Position numbers and translations under genes: made by a program. From JAVBPB01 sp031549965 (lineage in GTDB: Bacteria > Bacillota > Clostridia > Lachnospirales > Lachnospiraceae): DNA of 64,000 nucleotides. Positions 61,729 to 64,000 of this stretch are shown piece after piece (the stretch's first letter is position 1; every line of letters begins with the position of its first letter). Where the stretch lies: NCBI GenBank assembly GCA_031549965.1, contig JAVBPB010000010.1, forward strand, positions 1 through 64,000. Reading direction: 5' to 3'. The notes under the pieces were generated by a model that was not told the DNA's origin, made no database searches, and saw only the letters and a list, made by a program, of their open reading frames with translations.

Positions 61729-63720
61729 CTACAAAATACCTTTCACTGTATCAATAACATTTTCTACCGTAAATCCAAAATGTTTAAACAATAAATCTGC
61801 CGGTGCTGATGCACCAAATCCTTTCATCGTTACATAAGCTCCATCAAGCCCTACATATTTACCCCAACCAAAATCAATACCAGCTTCAATTACAATTCTC
61901 TTTCTGATAGATTTTGGAAGTACAGAATCTTTATATTCCTGAGACTGTGTTTCAAATATATCAATTGATGGCATACTTACAACCCTTACATCAATGCCTT
62001 CATTTAATAAAGCTTCCTTTGCCTTAATAGCAAGCTCAACCTCTGAGCCTGTTGCCATAATTATTGCATCCGGCACTTCTTTTTTAGCATCTTCAATTAC
62101 ATATCCGCCTTTTAATGCTTCTTTACTTGAACCACTTAACTGTGGTAAATTTTGTCTTGATAAGATCAAAGCTGTTGGAGTCTTTGTTGATGTAATTGCC
62201 TGGTACCACGCTGCTATAGTTTCTGTTGCATCGGCAGGACGAATTACATTAAAGTTAGGCAAAGATCTTAACATAGCAAGCTGTTCAATAGGTTCATGTG
62301 TAGGACCGTCTTCTCCTACACCAATACTGTCATGTGTAAACACATATGTTAATGGCAGATTCATTAATGAAGATAATCTTGCCATTGGCTTAACATAATC
62401 ACTAAATACAAAAAATGTTGATACAAATCCACGTAAACCACCATGTAATGCTAAACCATTACCTATAGCTGCCATAGATAATTCTCTTACTCCAAAATGC
62501 AGGTTTCTTCCTTGGTAGTTATCCTTAGAGAAATCTCCGCAATTATTCATATATGTTTTAGTTGATGGTGCTAAGTCTGCTGAACCTCCAATAAAGTTTG
62601 GTAGTATATCTTTTAATCTATTTATTATAATACCTGATAGGTTTCTTGTAGCTTCCGGTTTATCTTCGTATTTCCAAAAGTCCTCGTTATCAATTAAATC
62701 TTTAGCAGGATTTTCTTCATGGTATTTATCCCATAACTCTTTTAATTCAGGGTATGCTTTTACATATTCACTAAACATCTTATTCCATTTAGCTTCTTTA
62801 TCCGCACCTTTGTTAGCCAGCTCTTTATAATTATTATATACTTCATCTGGAATACTAAATGCATCTTCATGAGTCCAGTTTAAATTCTGTCTTAAAGCTT
62901 TAATGTTATCAACACCTAATGGTTCACCATGTGCAGATGCCAAGCCTTCCTTTGCAGGGCATCCAAATCCTATTTTTGTTTTAATTGTTATCATGGTAGG
63001 TCTTTTTTTGTCTTTTTTGGCTTCTTCAATGGCATTTTTAATTTCATCTAAATTATTACCATCTTCAACTAATAAAGTTTGGAATCCAAATGCTTCAAAT
63101 CTTTTTGTAACGTCCTCCGTAAAGGCTATATCTGTGCTTCCTTCAATTGATATGTTATTTGAATCATACAATACAATTAATTTATTTAGACCTAATGTAC
63201 CTGCTAAAGAAAATGCTTCTGAGGATATTCCCTCCATCATACATCCATCTCCGCCAAGTACATATGTGTAATGGTCAACTACTTCAAAATTTTCTCTGTT
63301 AAAAACAGATGAAAGATGTGCTTCTGCTGCTGCCATACCTACGGCCATAGCCATACCTGCACCAAGTGGCCCTGTTGTTGCCTCTACTCCAACTGTATGT
63401 CCAAACTCTGGATGACCTGGTGTCAGTGAACCAAATTGTCTAAAGTTTTTAAGATCGTCTATGGACAATTCTCCATATCCAAATAAATGTAAAAGTGAAT
63501 ATAACAATGCTGAACCATGTCCTCCTGATAATATAAATCTGTCACGATTTTTCCAACTTGGATTGAGAGGGTTGTGATTCATATGATTTGCCCAAACCTC
63601 ATATGCCATTGCTGCTGCTCCAAGTGGTAAGCCTGGATGCCCTGAATTTGCTTTTTGTACCATATCTGCCGAAAGCATTCTTATTGCATCAACAGACATT
63701 TTATCTATATTATTATACAT
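61729..63720 (-). CDS. tkt: Transketolase
   Basis: A 663-residue thiamine-diphosphate enzyme of the pentose phosphate pathway. The N-terminal ThDP domain has SGHPGLPLGAAAMAY, GGHGSALLYSLLHLFGY, GPLGAGMAMAVGMA and the GDGCMMEG...N ThDP motif; the middle domain carries FGVRELSMAAIGNGLALHGG; HDSIGVGEDGPTHEPIEQ is present. The ATG at 63718-63720 has AGGAGGAG upstream; the frame is open to 63783. It is transcribed alone. Confidence 0.97.
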   Translation of the reverse strand: MYNNIDKMSVDAIRMLSADMVQKANSGHPGLPLGAAAMAYEVWANHMNHNPLNPSWKNRDRFILSGGHGSALLYSLLHLFGYGELSIDDLKNFRQFGSLTPGHPEFGHTVGVEATTGPLGAGMAMAVGMAAAEAHLSSVFNRENFEVVDHYTYVLGGDGCMMEGISSEAFSLAGTLGLNKLIVLYDSNNISIEGSTDIAFTEDVTKRFEAFGFQTLLVEDGNNLDEIKNAIEEAKKDKKRPTMITIKTKIGFGCPAKEGLASAHGEPLGVDNIKALRQNLNWTHEDAFSIPDEVYNNYKELANKGADKEAKWNKMFSEYVKAYPELKELWDKYHEENPAKDLIDNEDFWKYEDKPEATRNLSGIIINRLKDILPNFIGGSADLAPSTKTYMNNCGDFSKDNYQGRNLHFGVRELSMAAIGNGLALHGGLRGFVSTFFVFSDYVKPMARLSSLMNLPLTYVFTHDSIGVGEDGPTHEPIEQLAMLRSLPNFNVIRPADATETIAAWYQAITSTKTPTALILSRQNLPQLSGSSKEALKGGYVIEDAKKEVPDAIIMATGSEVELAIKAKEALLNEGIDVRVVSMPSIDIFETQSQEYKDSVLPKSIRKRIVIEAGIDFGWGKYVGLDGAYVTMKGFGASAPADLLFKHFGFTVENVIDTVKGIL

Positions 63721-63796
63721 AATTCTCCTCCTGTGTTTTTTCATGTTTATATTATTATTGCCAAAATGTTTAAATATTACCATTATTACTCTAAAA

Positions 63797-63841
63797 AAGA
63801 TAAGCCAAAACAGAAACCAAAAACACTGCCTGGCTTATCTT
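63797..63841 (-). terminator. Terminator after the chemoreceptor gene
   Basis: The arms AAGATAAGCCA (63797-63807) and TGGCTTATCTT (63831-63841) form a perfect stem directly behind the chemoreceptor stop; T residues follow on the minus strand. Confidence 0.7.
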
Positions 63842-63846
63842 CTTTT

Positions 63847-64000
63847 TTATACCTTAAATACTTTCATATCTGATTTTAAGCTTTCTGCTAAAACATTTAA
63901 GTTCTTAGCTGAATTAGATATTTCGCTCATAGTAGCATTTAGTTCTTCAACTGATGCAGAAGTCTCTTCTGTACTTGCTGCGTTCTCCTGTGCAATAGCT
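63847..64000 (-). CDS. Methyl-accepting chemotaxis protein, C-terminal end (partial)
   Basis: The last 50 residues of a chemoreceptor: AIAQENAASTEETSASVEEL, then NATMSEISNSAKNLNVLAES and a final LKSDMKVFKV. The AAS-x-EE-x-SAS methylation-helix pattern is diagnostic. It runs off the right end of the window. Together with cheX it shows that the organism is probably motile. Confidence 0.9.
   Translation of the reverse strand, partial: AIAQENAASTEETSASVEELNATMSEISNSAKNLNVLAESLKSDMKVFKV

Overview
The window looks like chromosome of a low-GC anaerobic Firmicute, most likely a clostridial Lachnospiraceae. The DNA is strongly AT-rich, ribosome binding sites are strong AGGAGG types, and housekeeping genes are of clostridial type (rlmD, yhaM, mutS2, trmL, cheX, nth, ftsH, hpt, tilS, tkt). 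Assignments rest on reading motifs and domain order by eye; no database search was run.

Layout. 1-1629: a decaying nitroreductase / flavin reductase locus with a divergent TetR-type regulator. 2016-10755: rlmD, a YhaM-like exoribonuclease, an HtrA-like protein without its catalytic histidine, mutS2, and a two-component system coupled to mutS2. 10951-22507: mostly minus-strand genes: trmL, cheX, an aminotransferase with an Lrp regulator, an AIR-synthase-like protein, a VanW protein, a DnaQ-like exonuclease, nth, a B12-binding radical SAM protein and a secreted serine hydrolase. 22883-25119: a lipoprotein, a compact type I toxin-antitoxin locus and a small P-loop protein. 25479-26098: five tRNAs (Gly, Gly, Phe, Leu, Tyr). 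26383-32841: a GH13 amylase, ftsH, hpt and tilS.

33137-60004 is the unusual part. The full-length gene for a PrcB-domain lipoprotein lies at 59531-59941. Its last ~200 bp are repeated, all in the same direction, at 42665, 41715, 40398 and 35833, with small remnants at 39260 and 33838. Each repeat begins next to a conserved 18-bp box (TTGTCCACCCTTGACAGC, minus-strand sense) and each long one ends in its own hairpin. The DNA between repeats behaves like cassettes: toxin-antitoxin pairs (Phd/ParE, antitoxin/PIN, small antitoxin/ParE), a Kelch protein, and many gene fragments that are mostly 3' ends. The largest cassette, between the full-length prcB gene and the first repeat, is a 16-kb minus-strand gene cluster (42928-58972). 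It encodes two ABC exporters, two different adenylate-forming ligases, an acyl carrier protein, two radical SAM enzymes, a Nudix protein, a sugar-nucleotide-type epimerase, a Dus-like flavoenzyme, a ferredoxin-fused aldo-keto reductase, a ketoreductase, a BtrH-like protein with a carbohydrate-binding-like tail, and a GH16 glucanase without a signal peptide. It has no ketosynthase, no NRPS condensation domain and no obvious precursor peptide. I read it as a pathway that activates an acyl unit, loads it on a stand-alone carrier protein, modifies it, joins it to a sugar-like or amino acceptor and exports the product.

60035-64000 returns to ordinary chromosome: a lipoprotein hydrolase, transketolase and the end of a chemoreceptor.
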